Shown here piece after piece: positions 14,052 to 25,361 of a DNA stretch of 64,000 nt. The stretch is from contig BQKZ01000373.1 in assembly GCA_036244855.1 (NCBI GenBank), positions 62,001 to 126,000 of the forward strand, given 5' to 3'. Below the pieces are notes generated by a model. That model had not been told where the DNA came from and ran no database searches. It saw only the letters and a list, made by a program, of their open reading frames with translations. Made by a program: the position numbers and the translations under genes. Origin of the DNA: Temnopleurus reevesii. Its lineage: Eukaryota; Echinodermata; Echinoidea; Temnopleuroida; Temnopleuridae. Numbering within the stretch: the first letter of the stretch is position 1; each line of letters starts with the position of its first letter.

Positions 14052-15875
14052 GCCCCCATCTGCGCCCCGCCCTTCTTGAACATAATTTTTGTAAGCCACG
14101 CTCACGCACTGCTCCGCTTAGGTCGACCTAGGTCTGACAAATAAGGTTTTCGATGAAACGTTTATTTGAGTAGGGAGATGCTTCTCAAAACTCTGCCCCG
14201 AACTTGAGCATCCAACTCTCTGCTCTTTTACCCACATGTCACTCATCTAGCACCCCTATGAGAGCTACCGACCAAGATGGATGATAGTGATGAAGAGACG
14301 GACCTTTATTTCCTATACTCTAATACAAGCACACCTGCATGTTTGAAGGAATGCCGACATTTTTTACCCTCTCTCGCTCTCTTTCCCCCGAATTGGAGAT
14401 GATCTATTTATTTGTTCATTCGTCGGAATTTCTGCCCCCTTCTTTTCGCCCTAAATCTCCATCACTCGGAGACTGATCTGGGGACTTCGAGGTTTGATCC
14501 CAGGTAATACACCTGTCCAATGGATACATCTTGTGACCAAGATACCAGCCCTACAGGTACACTCTCTCACCCCTTCTTGATGTCACACCTATCGGGTTTG
14601 CTTGGACTATCTTAACGGAATCACTACGCCATATTATCAAAACCTCAATTATTGCTTATTGCTTGAAACAAAAATACAGAAAACAGCCGAGAAAAAATAG
14701 GACCGGGAGTTAGCTGTAGCTTTTTAAAATAAGAAGCGAATTTGGAAACATTATTAAACCAGACAATCACAATACAATTCGCTGTCTCGTCTATTCGTAA
14801 GGCTAAGCATGTTTTGAATGGGTTAGTTGGAATAGCGCTATTAGCCCGTCTGTGGTAGCCTTTCAGCCTTTATAGAGGCCCAAGAGGAGATACATTGAAC
14901 ATTTTGACGAAAGGAAAAGGGTGTCCAATAAAAGAGATACAATAGGTCACAATTGGCAGCTTGTTGTAGAGTGTGTTCAATGTAACAGAGATGAGTAAGA
15001 ATTTTTGATTTGCGAGAGAGGAAATGAACTCATAGATTGCCTAGCCGAGCTCTCAGGCCGCTGTCTGTTACCCATCCCACTACAGATCTGCGGCTGGAGC
15101 AAGCCAGGCAGCCTCCCTTCTCATATGACGAGATGGACAGGGCACCCCCCCCCCCTTACAACACTATGATTTTCTCGCAACAATCACCCCATCGATGAGT
15201 GTTACAATAGTACAGCTGTTCTGTGTTGTTAACCATTATCATTAAACAACGCATGTGTACTTTAATAATAATCAAATTCATACTCTGTAGCTACATTCCA
15301 TTTCGACATCAACATTTTCACTTGTTGCCTTGATGTAAAAGTAACACAGCTCGTGATATTCAGAGTATATAGAAAGTCTTGTTGAAAGCAGTTTATGCAA
15401 TCCATAACTTGTAAATTTAAACTTGCAGCTAAATTGAATTACTGATTCATATGACTGTAGTTTCTATACATCATAACAGAGACAGGGAAATGAAATAAGG
15501 ATTTTATAACACGATAAATCCTAGAAAATGACGTGTGTCATTGGACGGTTCTGCGATTCGAGTCAGCAAATGAAATGAAATCAATTCAGTAGAATTATTC
15601 TTCACACCGATGCAACCATGACAATGTGTGTCAATAAAGACCTTTCAGTAGCTCATCTCAAAATTAACTAATGAGATATTTATGCTCATCACCGATATGA
15701 ATCTAAAAAATAACGTATTTAATATGATATATACTTGTATTGCACATCGAGCGATCATTATCATGCAGATCAGTCAATTAGTAATGATATTGAAGGATTA
15801 CTTACAATTAAAAATTTAGGTTAATAAGTTACGTCATAAATTATATAAAAAAAAGAAAAAAAAAGATTCTCTTAC

Positions 15876-16219
15876 CGTGGTGGGAATAAATAATAGTCCA
15901 AAAGTTGGATAAAGTCTCCAGTAAACAGAGTGCAAGTTGCGTATGGATAACTTCTCAAGGAGTTTGCACACGATCCAGGAGCGATCCCCCAGGACGGGGG
16001 CGATGATCGTAACGAGGTCTTTGTAAGATCGGGAGTAAAATCCAAGCTAAGTCCGTACGTATCGGTGACTAGATGAACAACTGGTTCTGATGTTCAGTTG
16101 AGGCAAACAACAATGAGTATACACCGACCCTGTCTCTGCGCAGCTAACCTTGCTTTATGATGATGTAAATGATGAGTATGATCGATTGTACAGGTAAGTC
16201 CAGGTGTAACTATTAACCA
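15876..16219 (-). other. Candidate 5' non-coding leader exon of bmp2/4
   Basis: The minus strand here has no ATG at all from about 16219 to 15876, while the opposite strand has about ten. That asymmetry is what a selected 5' leader would show. The segment ends in CCACG|GTAAGAG, a strong splice donor, and begins about 30 bp downstream of a TATA box with a CCAAT box behind it. The next suitable minus-strand acceptor directly before a gene is the one at 5423, seven bases before the bmp2/4 ATG, which itself demands an upstream exon. The exact start is approximate. No transcript evidence is available, so the assignment to bmp2/4 is inferred from orientation, spacing and the lack of any other gene between. 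Confidence 0.6.
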
Positions 16220-16240
16220 CAAGCATCAAGTACAGCTCGA

Positions 16241-16300
16241 CCTTATATACACACTCCCACAAGTGAATCCACGTATACACATGTCAATCAAACAACCAAT
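16241..16300 (-). promoter_or_regulatory. Candidate bmp2/4 core promoter: TATA box and CCAAT box
   Basis: Read on the minus strand, TATATAAGG lies at 16249-16241, placing the start site near 16219. An NF-Y type CCAAT motif (plus-strand CCAAT at 16296-16300) sits about 80 bp upstream of that point, the classical spacing. Just beside it are TGTTTGATTGACA (forkhead-like plus TALE-like) at about 16282-16294 and CTTGTGGGAG at about 16256-16265, which resembles a Su(H) site with one mismatch. These last two are weak, short matches. Confidence 0.6.
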
Positions 16301-19048
16301 GTTTGTCACCGACTCGCTACCTGGGGAAGATGTGCAAGCCGTCGGCAGGAACACAAATAGAAACAATTTCAGGTGATTTTTAGAAAGTCGCAAGGGAAAA
16401 ATGTTTAGTGACTAGCCCCGTTGACGTCTGCTAGGTCCTTTGATGTATGGTAAGCTATGCAATGGCTACATGACGTACTAGGAGTCTACATCCATGTGCA
16501 TTCAAGCCGACTCAGGGCAGGGAGAAAGTACCAAGATTCGATACAAATCGCGGGGGCCTCTGGGCTGTATAGTCGGAAGAAAAAAAAAGAGAAGTAAGAA
16601 AACCAGGTATGGTACTACGATTTCCGAGTTCTCACGCTGATCATAGAGAAAATAGTAGGAGGGAATGCCCCCCGTGTTTGAGCCATGCCTATATCATTCA
16701 TAGACTATCCACATCCTCATCGTCTGTCTCTTCTCCATCACATACATGTGTGCATCCACAGAACAAACCATCCCAAGTAGAAAATATTAACCGGTTCAAA
16801 ATCTTTCCTCCAATACACTGACAATCCTTTTGGGAGAACGCTCTTCAAAAAATAGAATAGGAAACATGAAACGTTCTTATACTTTGTCAACTCCGCCGTC
16901 AGATGTTGTCAAGCGAACAAAAACTGTCATAAATGACGCGCTTTCCGCCTCCTCGTCAGATTCATCCTAACTTCCAAGTCAATCAAGAAATTCAATTTTC
17001 TTGAAGATTAATAAAGACTTTATGTTAACAAAATCAAGGTCAATCTCAAATCACATCACCAAATAAACGAAGCAGATCAGCGGGTTGCGAATAAATTGGC
17101 AAATCTCGATTTCGGTTGCTGAAGAAACTAAATGGAGATGGTATTAACTGGTCCACGTTTGATTTGTCAATTGTCGACAAGTGTACAGTTAGAAAAACTG
17201 TCTGGCTAGATATACATTGTTTCGCGGACTTACAACAGACTCGGTGAATATTCTACCTTTGGATACATTCCCAGTCTCGAGCTAGAATTCAGTCGGATAG
17301 CAAAGCGATAGATTCGTTGTGAGATTTTGAGAGAACGAGTCAGGTGAAAAAAAAGTTAGACCATAAGCTCCGCCTACCTCGAGCACGTTGATTGGTCAAT
17401 TGTGGAGAGTCCGATCACGTCACATTTTTTGCGGTTCAGCGGGTAATAGCGATCGCAGTATAACTATCTTCCTGTGTACTTTTACTAAATGGATAATACA
17501 AACACACGGGACTTGCGTGCTGTGCGGTGACATATCGCAACTCTTTTATGGGACAACCTCAGTCGCAGGAGACTAGTTAAAGCGAGTTATGTCTTTACTC
17601 GGCTCGGCGAGGTTGCGAATCTTTCGAGCTGGTCTTTTGTCTTTTGAATTTAGTTGTCTTTGGTTAATTTAAAAACTAAATGTTCACCTTTTTCCTCTGT
17701 CAGACTGACCTGTCCTGACAAACTTCACTCAATCTAGAACGTGGGAACATAGAAATATAGAATCGGATGCAATGAGAAGTTAATCACCGTAGGAACGCAT
17801 CAGGGGGGCATCCGTGTACCCCTTTCAACCTAGTAGAGGGGTACGTCATGGTTAAAACATGTTCCATCAAACACACATTTCCAACATATGGAATAGACCA
17901 TAACGATTGACACTACATCAAACGTCACTTAGTCTATATCAGAAATTATTCAGTTTCAGCAAGAATTTATTTTTCATTCTCAAATAGTTACAAAATATTA
18001 AAGCTTTATGTATGTTGGTAATTAAATGATCTGATTTAGCTGTATTTCCGACGTTAGATGATGCATAAAAGCATTTTTCAATACCTATCACTGCAATATT
18101 TTTTAAATTCGATGAACAAAACTAAATTGATCAAAGAATGACCAAATGCCGATTCGTCTATGATTGAATACCCTATATGGTATTAAGTTTTTAATCGGAC
18201 TTTTCTGCTTTACTTTTTTTAATATCAAGCGGAAAACTATCCACATTGTCTTAAGAACCAGGAAATTAATAATTATTATCAAATACTTCGCGTGGCCTTG
18301 AAAACTTCCATCGCTTTTATTGGTAAGAGACATGAATTCCATATAAGGGAAACCTGTAAGTCCAAATACCGTAATGGTAACATGTGGCCTTAAAGTTGGA
18401 AAATAACTAGCTTATTTTCTTTCCAAGCATTTCCATGGAAATTGTACAGCAAAAGCCACTGAGAATGAGAAAATCCTTTAGTCATTTTCGTCAATGACTT
18501 CATGTAAAAGTGGTGAGGAAAAATAGATGAAAATTTGATTTATTAAAACAGTTTTGATGATTATAATTATGAATGGCCCTCTCTCTCTCTCTCCCTCTCT
18601 CTCTCTCTCTTCTTAATCTGTATCTACTAGGTTTTTTTTCATTGTATTTTTTAACTTTTTTTCCCCTTTCTCCTGTCCGTTCTGTCTCATTGTGTCTACC
18701 TAACTCTCCCACCATATACCCCGGCACCCCCCCCCTCCTATCATGCCCCACACCCCCTCACATCCCCCTCTGCCTCCATCCACAATGTCCCACACCCCCT
18801 TCCATCACCCCTCTGTAACAAACCTCCCTTGGTTTCTTTCATGTGTTTTTCTGTCTCACATCGATCACAATTGGAACAAAGCTTGAGGAAGGTTCAACGA
18901 CATCACCCAATCGGGTTCTCATTGCCCACCTCTAGGCTACACTAAACAATGCATTTACACCTGTACACCTACCATTCTCTCGTTTCTACGCGTCACATCC
19001 ACATTTCAACATATTCCCCATTTCATATTACATTAAACTGTAAAAACT

Positions 19049-19183
19049 AAAGTGCTATTTCAGCACATGTGATTGTTCGTATTGGGACTGCACACGAAGT
19101 TCTTATATTCTCGCACTAAAGGTGTTTATCTTCTTACGAGTGCAATTTTAGCTCTTTGAATGTTAAAAATAAAATAGCACTTT
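19049..19183. repeat. Foldback repeat with AAAGTGCTATTT arms
   Basis: AAAGTGCTATTT (19049-19060) is mirrored by AAATAGCACTTT (19172-19183). A further AAATAGCACT occurs at about 19202. The CAGCAC/CAGTGC neighbourhood of the arms is also partly conserved. It is probably a decayed miniature element. Confidence 0.5.
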
Positions 19184-21787
19184 CAGTGCAGACCGTAGAT
19201 AAAATAGCACTGACATATGCAAATGGATAAAATAGAGAGCTCATTCTATTAAACACATAGAAAAATAAACATCTCTCGTCCTAAATTGTATAATCGATCC
19301 CTTTTAGCTATTCTGTAAAAAAAGAAAAAAAAAGAAAGGTAAACGGAGATCTGTTAAATGTAAAACACGGTGTAAAACACTAGTAAAGGATAATGTTACT
19401 TTTTTTTTAGCTGTTTAATGGTTTAATAAACGTATTTTATTTCATTTTTAATGATATTTTCAATAACGGCAACAAATTAGGACACATAGAACATTAAAAT
19501 ATTCCGTAGAACATTAAAATATTCGGAGATATTGTGAGGTAATTGCCCCACGGTGATTTTTTTACATTATTTGTCATATCTAAATGTAATGACTAGGCCT
19601 ATATTGTTATGAATTTCATGATAGTGTGACTAATGATTTTGATTTCGTTATCCTTGTTCCAACAGATAAAGCCCATGCAGTGGAACAGACACATCACATA
19701 TTCAACAAGCCTCAAATTATATGAATGGACATTCGTGTATAAAGTTTTCATCTTTTATACTATGTTAATCATTTTTATTTTTCCAATACATGCTATAAAA
19801 AAAAGCGATCACGGCAACATTCTCAAATGTCGCTCTGCAAAACGATTTTGTTTTCAAATTTAGATTTGATGATCAAAAATTTAGCCTGCAGTGCTGTGAG
19901 AAGATCTAATTTGTTGCTTAATTACGGGAATATGATACGCCTGCCATTTAAAAGAATATCTTATATGTATTTATACACCCTCTGCTTTACATGTATACAT
20001 AATATCTAAGAATATGGTTTCAACTTGTTTCATTTAGTGCAAATGAAAAACTTGGATAAAACGATACCATTTCCGAATGCGTGCAGATTATAATACTTTC
20101 TCGTCGATGAAAGCACGCATGAAATTATGAATTGAATGATCATCTGGTATGGAAATATGTTTAAAAAATTATTGAATTATTTATTCATGTATAGTTATAT
20201 AGAGTAGCCTGATCGGCGATTGATGAAAATATAATTTACAATGTACAAATAATAAAATCATAATTTAATGGTAATATTAGAAAAATAGGACTAAAATCAA
20301 TTCATACATGAAAACAAATGATATTTACAATGAAAAATAAGAACTACGAAAACAGTTTTATAGCATGAGAAATTATAACTATGAATTATACGAGTCACAA
20401 GACGGGATAATTTTTCTTTAACATCAATACAACATGAGTACCCCCTACCATGAATGTCATTTTCGATTTAGAAAAGAAGAAGAGAATCGATGTATAAGGG
20501 TTGACATTACGGGGATCAATATAGCAAAATTAGCTCGAGAGAATATTTTTTCTCTTTCGTATTAATGTAAGATTAGGTTTGAAAATGTTCAAATAAAGTT
20601 AATCGTTTAAAAGAGAAAGAAAGATAAGTAGGGACAATGTTACGTGGTGTAAGCGAAAGGGAAAGTATGAGTGAAAGCAGAATTTAAAGAGGGAGAAAGA
20701 AATGGGGCAAATAGTTGGAAATCATCATCAATCAAAATTCCTAATCAATGAAGACATTGATACATCAAGAGTGTGCAGAACGTCAATGATTCTGAAATAT
20801 GTTCATTTTGTGATGGACAATATATTACCACACATATACACATTCAACGCATTGGAAGAGATGCCAGTCGGTTTTGAGGTGTCAAATTTCAGGTCAAGTT
20901 ATGTCGCCCTCTATGCTAATCGACAGTAAAGTTTTATTGATTTTGCCCTCTTGAATGTGTTTTGTTATTTTGTGTAATATACTTTTTTGCATCAATCGCT
21001 CTGCGTAATATGTATCTATTTATTTAGTCATTTATCTCTTAATAGAATTGATAGATATGATTATTCATAGTTAGCATTCTAATCAAATACTAAAAATGCA
21101 TGTACGTTCTTGAATGCACTTTTACAATTTATAGACAATTGTTTTTAGCTACTGCAGACATGTTTCAATGACTAATCACATTGGTAGGCCTTTTGAAATG
21201 TCACGAATGTTCACATGCTCTTAAAATGCATTCGGTGTGATTAATGTGCATGTTGATACCAATGTTTTCCAACATTTTATGATGCACGATCGAAAACACT
21301 TTGACATGAGACATACGCTTGAAGTGAAAGTGGCTTTTTATATCTCTTTCTCCGTCTAAGTTGTTTCGCTTGTCTGCTTTTCATCTTTCATCCTCCTATA
21401 TTGATAGGGAATGTGTTGGATTGGATTGTATATACATGCCAATCATTGGGGACATATCTAGCCTCGGATACTGTTACAAGGGGCACGGGAGATCCTATGA
21501 TTTACCACTATCACCAAAAAGAGTTAAATAGTTTACCTTATAAACAAGGATAAAAACGTGTTGAGCTGCGATCGTCAGGAGGTTAGAAATGGAACGAGGG
21601 ATGGGGCAAATTGAAGGAATACAGGATGGGAAGTAGTAGAAGGAGAAGGAGAAAATTGGAGAAATATGAGGAAGAGGGTCATGGAGAGAGAGAGAGAGAG
21701 AGAGTGATTGCACATGTTACGGGAATCTTACTTGCTTGTCATATTCATCTTACTTTTCTACACGAGAGATGGGGCAGTCTCGCAAAT

Positions 21788-21828
21788 TTGTTATGGGAAT
21801 CTGATCGGCACTAAGATTCCCATAACAA
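21788..21828. repeat. Perfect 15-bp-stem hairpin between direct repeats
   Basis: TTGTTATGGGAATCT (21788-21802) and AGATTCCCATAACAA (21814-21828) pair perfectly around an 11-base loop. Related sequence GTTACGGGAATCTTA occurs on both sides, at about 21717 and 21832. Confidence 0.7.
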
Positions 21829-23690
21829 TTTGTTACGGGAATCTTAATCACCCCATATGACTACATGCACACACGGCTTGTCATAATACACATACACACA
21901 CAAACCAGAATTGTACATAACCAGGGCCCAGGTGTGTGTGTGATCCTGCTGCGATGAAAGTGTTGAAAGTGCCTGCCACTCGGCGATCTAAGTTCTAGCG
22001 GTGAGTTTAAAATTGATTTTGTTTTTTTACAAAGTTGCATTAATTTTGATTCTTAACTATTCTTAAATGTATTTAAATACAAAATTAGATCCCAGTGTAA
22101 GTTCAGATTGTGTGATAAAGNAAAAAAAAAAAAAAATCCGTACAACTCGACCTTTCCAAAAACGGGGAAATCTCACTATTTAATACGCACATATATTTGG
22201 TCGATGTGTCCAGCCACCGGGAAAAATAAAGAATAAAGCTATGACATGTTATCGAGTCCCAGATACCCTACCTCGTCATCAACATCAAGTTCGCATCCCA
22301 TCTCGGTCCATGCAGGAACATGTATGGGGGAGCTCTCAAGCACGATTGTCGACGAGGAGGTATATCGAGGGGCTCGCATCTTCAATGACCTGATTTTTCC
22401 CACTCAAATAAAACAAGTAAATGTAACATTTTAGAGAAACGTAAAATACAATATGACAAATCATTTTAGATCTTCTTTGACATTTCACTTTCTCCTATTA
22501 TTATTTTCCACATGAAATAGCTCACAATATAAAAATGAATGAACAATGAACATTTTTGCCAATAAAGTAATGTTGTATGAATATTTCCCCTGCGATTGTT
22601 GAGCAAACTTTCCTAAATTGTTAAAAAGTCCATTCAAGAGCCAAATACATGTTTTCAATATGCATTTTATATTTGCAAATGACTAGAGGTGTGAAATACT
22701 GATTATCACACATGTCGTTAAGAGTGCCATACAAATGATAACATTATGAATTAAGTCGATCTTTCAAAATCTATTGAATTGCCTTATAAACATTATGAAA
22801 AAATGCTAAAAACGAACAATTATTATAGGGTTAAAACAAAAGCCCCGACTATTGCAAAAAAAAAGAAGGGAAAGGATGGGTTAGAATTCGGCAAATCACA
22901 GAAGAATGAGGGGGAAACTAAGAGAAAGGAGAACGGACCACCTAAGTCTAGGAGAAAAAGCATCAACCAAGATTCGACTCGACAAGTACATGTAAACAGC
23001 AACGCGATATCCTCAAATTGTCTTTCTGCAATTAAAGGTGGAGTCGGTCTACACGAAAATATTTTGTCGCAAAATGGTCTTAAAACGTAATTAGCTGATT
23101 AGCATCAAAGTTCTCTGTCGGGGTATAATAATGATAATGGCAAACTTGATCTGAACTTCCGACATTTTAAGTCACAAAGTAAAATTTTAAAAGGAAGGGA
23201 AGTATCCCGCTCTTCCCAGAGTATGCCATCGAACTATGACTTTAAAATATGACGTATGGGGGATGCTGATGATGGGTTATTACCGTTGCTATCAGCAAAC
23301 AGCTCAATAAATCAAACATCACTACTCTCGATCATCGACAGTTCAAAAGAAGCGAAAGAAATACCTCACCTTACTCCAAAATAATATATCTCCCAGACTG
23401 GTCGCATCCGACATCTTTGTTATCTTCTTTCTTTCTCCTTCGAACACTCCGCCTTCTATTTCACGTTCCATGTATACCTGTATACCCCCTGTATACTTTC
23501 ACTATTGTCTTGATTCCCTTTTCTCAATCTTTCTAATTGTCTGTACACCAATCTTCGTGCAATAATTTCTAAATGTGCATAATCTTCCTTAAGAAAAGTG
23601 ATTTACATAGGGTGGTTTAATAATAGATATACATTTTATGCGATCATTAAACACAGAGGTTGCTCTTGACAACCAGGAAGCATATCCAAT

Positions 23691-24236
23691 GCTTGCCCGA
23701 CAAAGCAACAGGTAATGTATGCAAGCTGGATTCCAGGTATCATAGTTCAATAATTGTCTCTGTCCGGTTTAAAGGGTATCCGAGGTTTAGGGATTTTTCT
23801 ATAAAGATACAATTTGTTTATTACTAAGGTATATAAAATTAACCCCAAATACCTTTATCGGGTATGATATGGTTTGTCATTGAAGGAGTTAGAAACGAAT
23901 AAACCTCTCGTTCACGATCGAAGCACGGAACCTAACTCGGAGTTCGGCTCCGTGTGTGGCTTTTTTTAATGCGTGGGCGTTCTTTGTGTGCACGTGGGAG
24001 CTTCTAATCGTATAAATCTTCGTATAAGTCGTGTAAGTCGTCTTTTCATTTGTCATAAGAAATGTACACGTTCTTAAATTCAATCTTTAAAAAACTAAAT
24101 ATCTTTTTTAATGTCTTGAAATGTTTAAGGGAGTTGGAATTATGTATTCCACTTACTTGCAAATTATCATTAATTTTGGCCTCGGATACCATTTAAGGAA
24201 TACCACTTAACTATGTTTGTTGCCAAAAAACGTGCA
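23691..24236. repeat. Dispersed repeat, split by a younger TTAA element
   Basis: The flanks 23691-23768 (AGGTAATGTATGCAAGC, ATTCCAGGTATCATAGTTC) and 24197-24236 (GGAATACCACTTAAC, AACGTGCA) match, in order, the continuous copy at 55637-55757. The 420-bp element between them interrupts this copy. Confidence 0.7.
23773..24192. mobile_element. Non-autonomous DNA transposon with TTAA target duplication (Kolobok-like or piggyBac-like)
   Basis: Terminal inverted repeats read AGGGTATCCGAGG at the left end and, reversed, ATGGTATCCGAGG at the right, one mismatch in 13. Each end is flanked directly by TTAA (23769-23772 and 24193-24196). TTAA duplications are typical of piggyBac and Kolobok. The AGGG-type termini fit Kolobok better, but this is tentative. 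At 420 bp with no sizeable frame it cannot encode a transposase. Its host repeat exists uninterrupted at 55637-55757, where TTGA occupies the matching position. Confidence 0.7.
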
Positions 24237-25091
24237 TAAAGTGGAATCCCTTTGTAAAGGGGCCTTTTCATGTAGACCTACAGACGTCGACAAATCCGGT
24301 GGGACGATATTCGTTATTCCCGAGACACGGTTGTCCGGCCGTCCTTAAATGAATTAAGGCTCGTTTTCTTCGAACATGGAAGTTATCAACAGTATTACAC
24401 TTCAATTAATATCAAAGTCTGTTCGTATTCGGTTATCAAACCTCTAAAAATAGTTCTCGGATGAATGAAATCAACTGTAATGCTTAATTTTTGTTTTATT
24501 TCCATTTTCATATATTTTTTAATGGATTATGCTAACCCATCAATTATCTGAAAGGTTTAAAGGAATTATATAACCTTATCTCTCATTATGATGACGATTT
24601 TTCTAAAGAGTGATTATTAATTCACATTTATACTGCACGCCTATTTAGAAATCAAATCAATGCAATGATAAGGAATTAGTTGGATCATGCTGTTGAATAA
24701 CCAAAAAAAAAAAAGTATTCAGATTTCCTATACATCTCAGGCCGTTAATTACTGCACATTTTCACCGTCTCGAGCCATTAAATTTACTTCTTCAATTCAT
24801 CGTACGATCCCCGAGTAAGGCGTGATGGGAGGAGAAACCGGTGGTATTGTCTGCAGCGTGTGAGTTCGCATTCATTTTGTACGTTAAATGATGTTGTGTT
24901 GTGGGAGCGCGACGCCGTCGTCAGTTTTTATTTTCGAAAGTTAAGCCATTTCTTGGTCGATTTTATTCAAACAAACTATAAAAATGCTCTGATTTGCTAT
25001 TGAAAAAATGCATTATGGTAATAATTTTACTGCAGCACGCAAACTAATTAAATATCTGAAGCGCCATCTCTCCCGAAACTAATCTATCGGT

Positions 25092-25361
25092 TTAACCATC
25101 GCGAGCAGTGAAAGTTACTTCATCACTGAACATACCTTATCCATCGCGAGCAGTGAAATTTACTCCATCACTGCACATACCTTAACCATCGCGAGCAGTG
25201 AAATTAATTTCATCACTGCACATACTTTAACCATCGCGAGCAGTGAAATTTACTTCATCACTGCACATACCTTAACCATCGCGAGCAGTGAAATTTACTT
25301 CATCACTGCACATACCTTAACCATCGCGAACAGTGAAATTTACTTCATCACTGCACAAGCA
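25092..25361. repeat. 45-bp tandem satellite, six copies, each with a hairpin
   Basis: Copies of CCATCGCGAGCAGTG start at 25096, 25141, 25186, 25231, 25276 and 25321, an exact 45-bp period. Each unit contains CAGTGA, an 11-base spacer and TCACTG. Five of the six extend this to seven paired bases on at least one side. Copies differ by a few substitutions and by no indels. Stop codons are present in the frames I checked, so this is not coding, and the units touch without unique spacers, so it is not a CRISPR. Confidence 0.93.

Larger units (their letters stand above)
5423..15875 (-). other. bmp2/4 first intron (inferred), 10.5 kb
   Basis: Inferred intron between the leader exon donor (GTAAGAG at 15875-15869) and the acceptor before the ATG (AG at 5424-5423). 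No coding exon is seen inside. Contents are two CRE octamers 114 bp apart (7618 and 7732), a SOX-like plus TCF-like pair at 6584-6614, a minus-strand SINE at about 9625-9905, a long ATC microsatellite at 11178-11436, a 12-bp-stem hairpin at 11582-11614 and a short assembly gap. The remainder is AT-rich with no recognisable feature. First introns of developmental ligand genes often hold enhancers, but function here is conjecture. Confidence 0.6.
16301..23690. other. Intergenic DNA upstream of bmp2/4, no gene seen
   Basis: This stretch is expected to hold the distal regulatory DNA of bmp2/4. It contains simple CT repeats (18575-18612), a foldback at 19049-19183, a GA run (21683-21703), a perfect hairpin at 21788-21828 and a single N at 22121. 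Short ORFs are AT-rich or low-complexity and none resembles a known protein. An inverted CCAAT motif (GATTGGTCAAT) occurs near 17390 with no convincing gene beside it. Confidence 0.6.

Noticed and set aside
17388..17576. Second promoter near the GATTGGTCAAT motif
   Set aside because: No TATA, leader or donor follows, and no gene needs it.
19216..19223. Octamer ATGCAAAT (also at about 30078 and, reversed, at about 32087) as Oct1/2 inputs
   Set aside because: Oct1/2 is known to regulate univin, but these sites are far away and their number fits chance in AT-rich DNA.
22779..23090. 103-codon Lys-rich plus-strand frame
   Set aside because: Composition matches the A-rich local DNA. No splice context or recognisable domain.
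25092..25361. CRISPR array
   Set aside because: A 45-bp unit repeated without unique spacers, in an animal genome.
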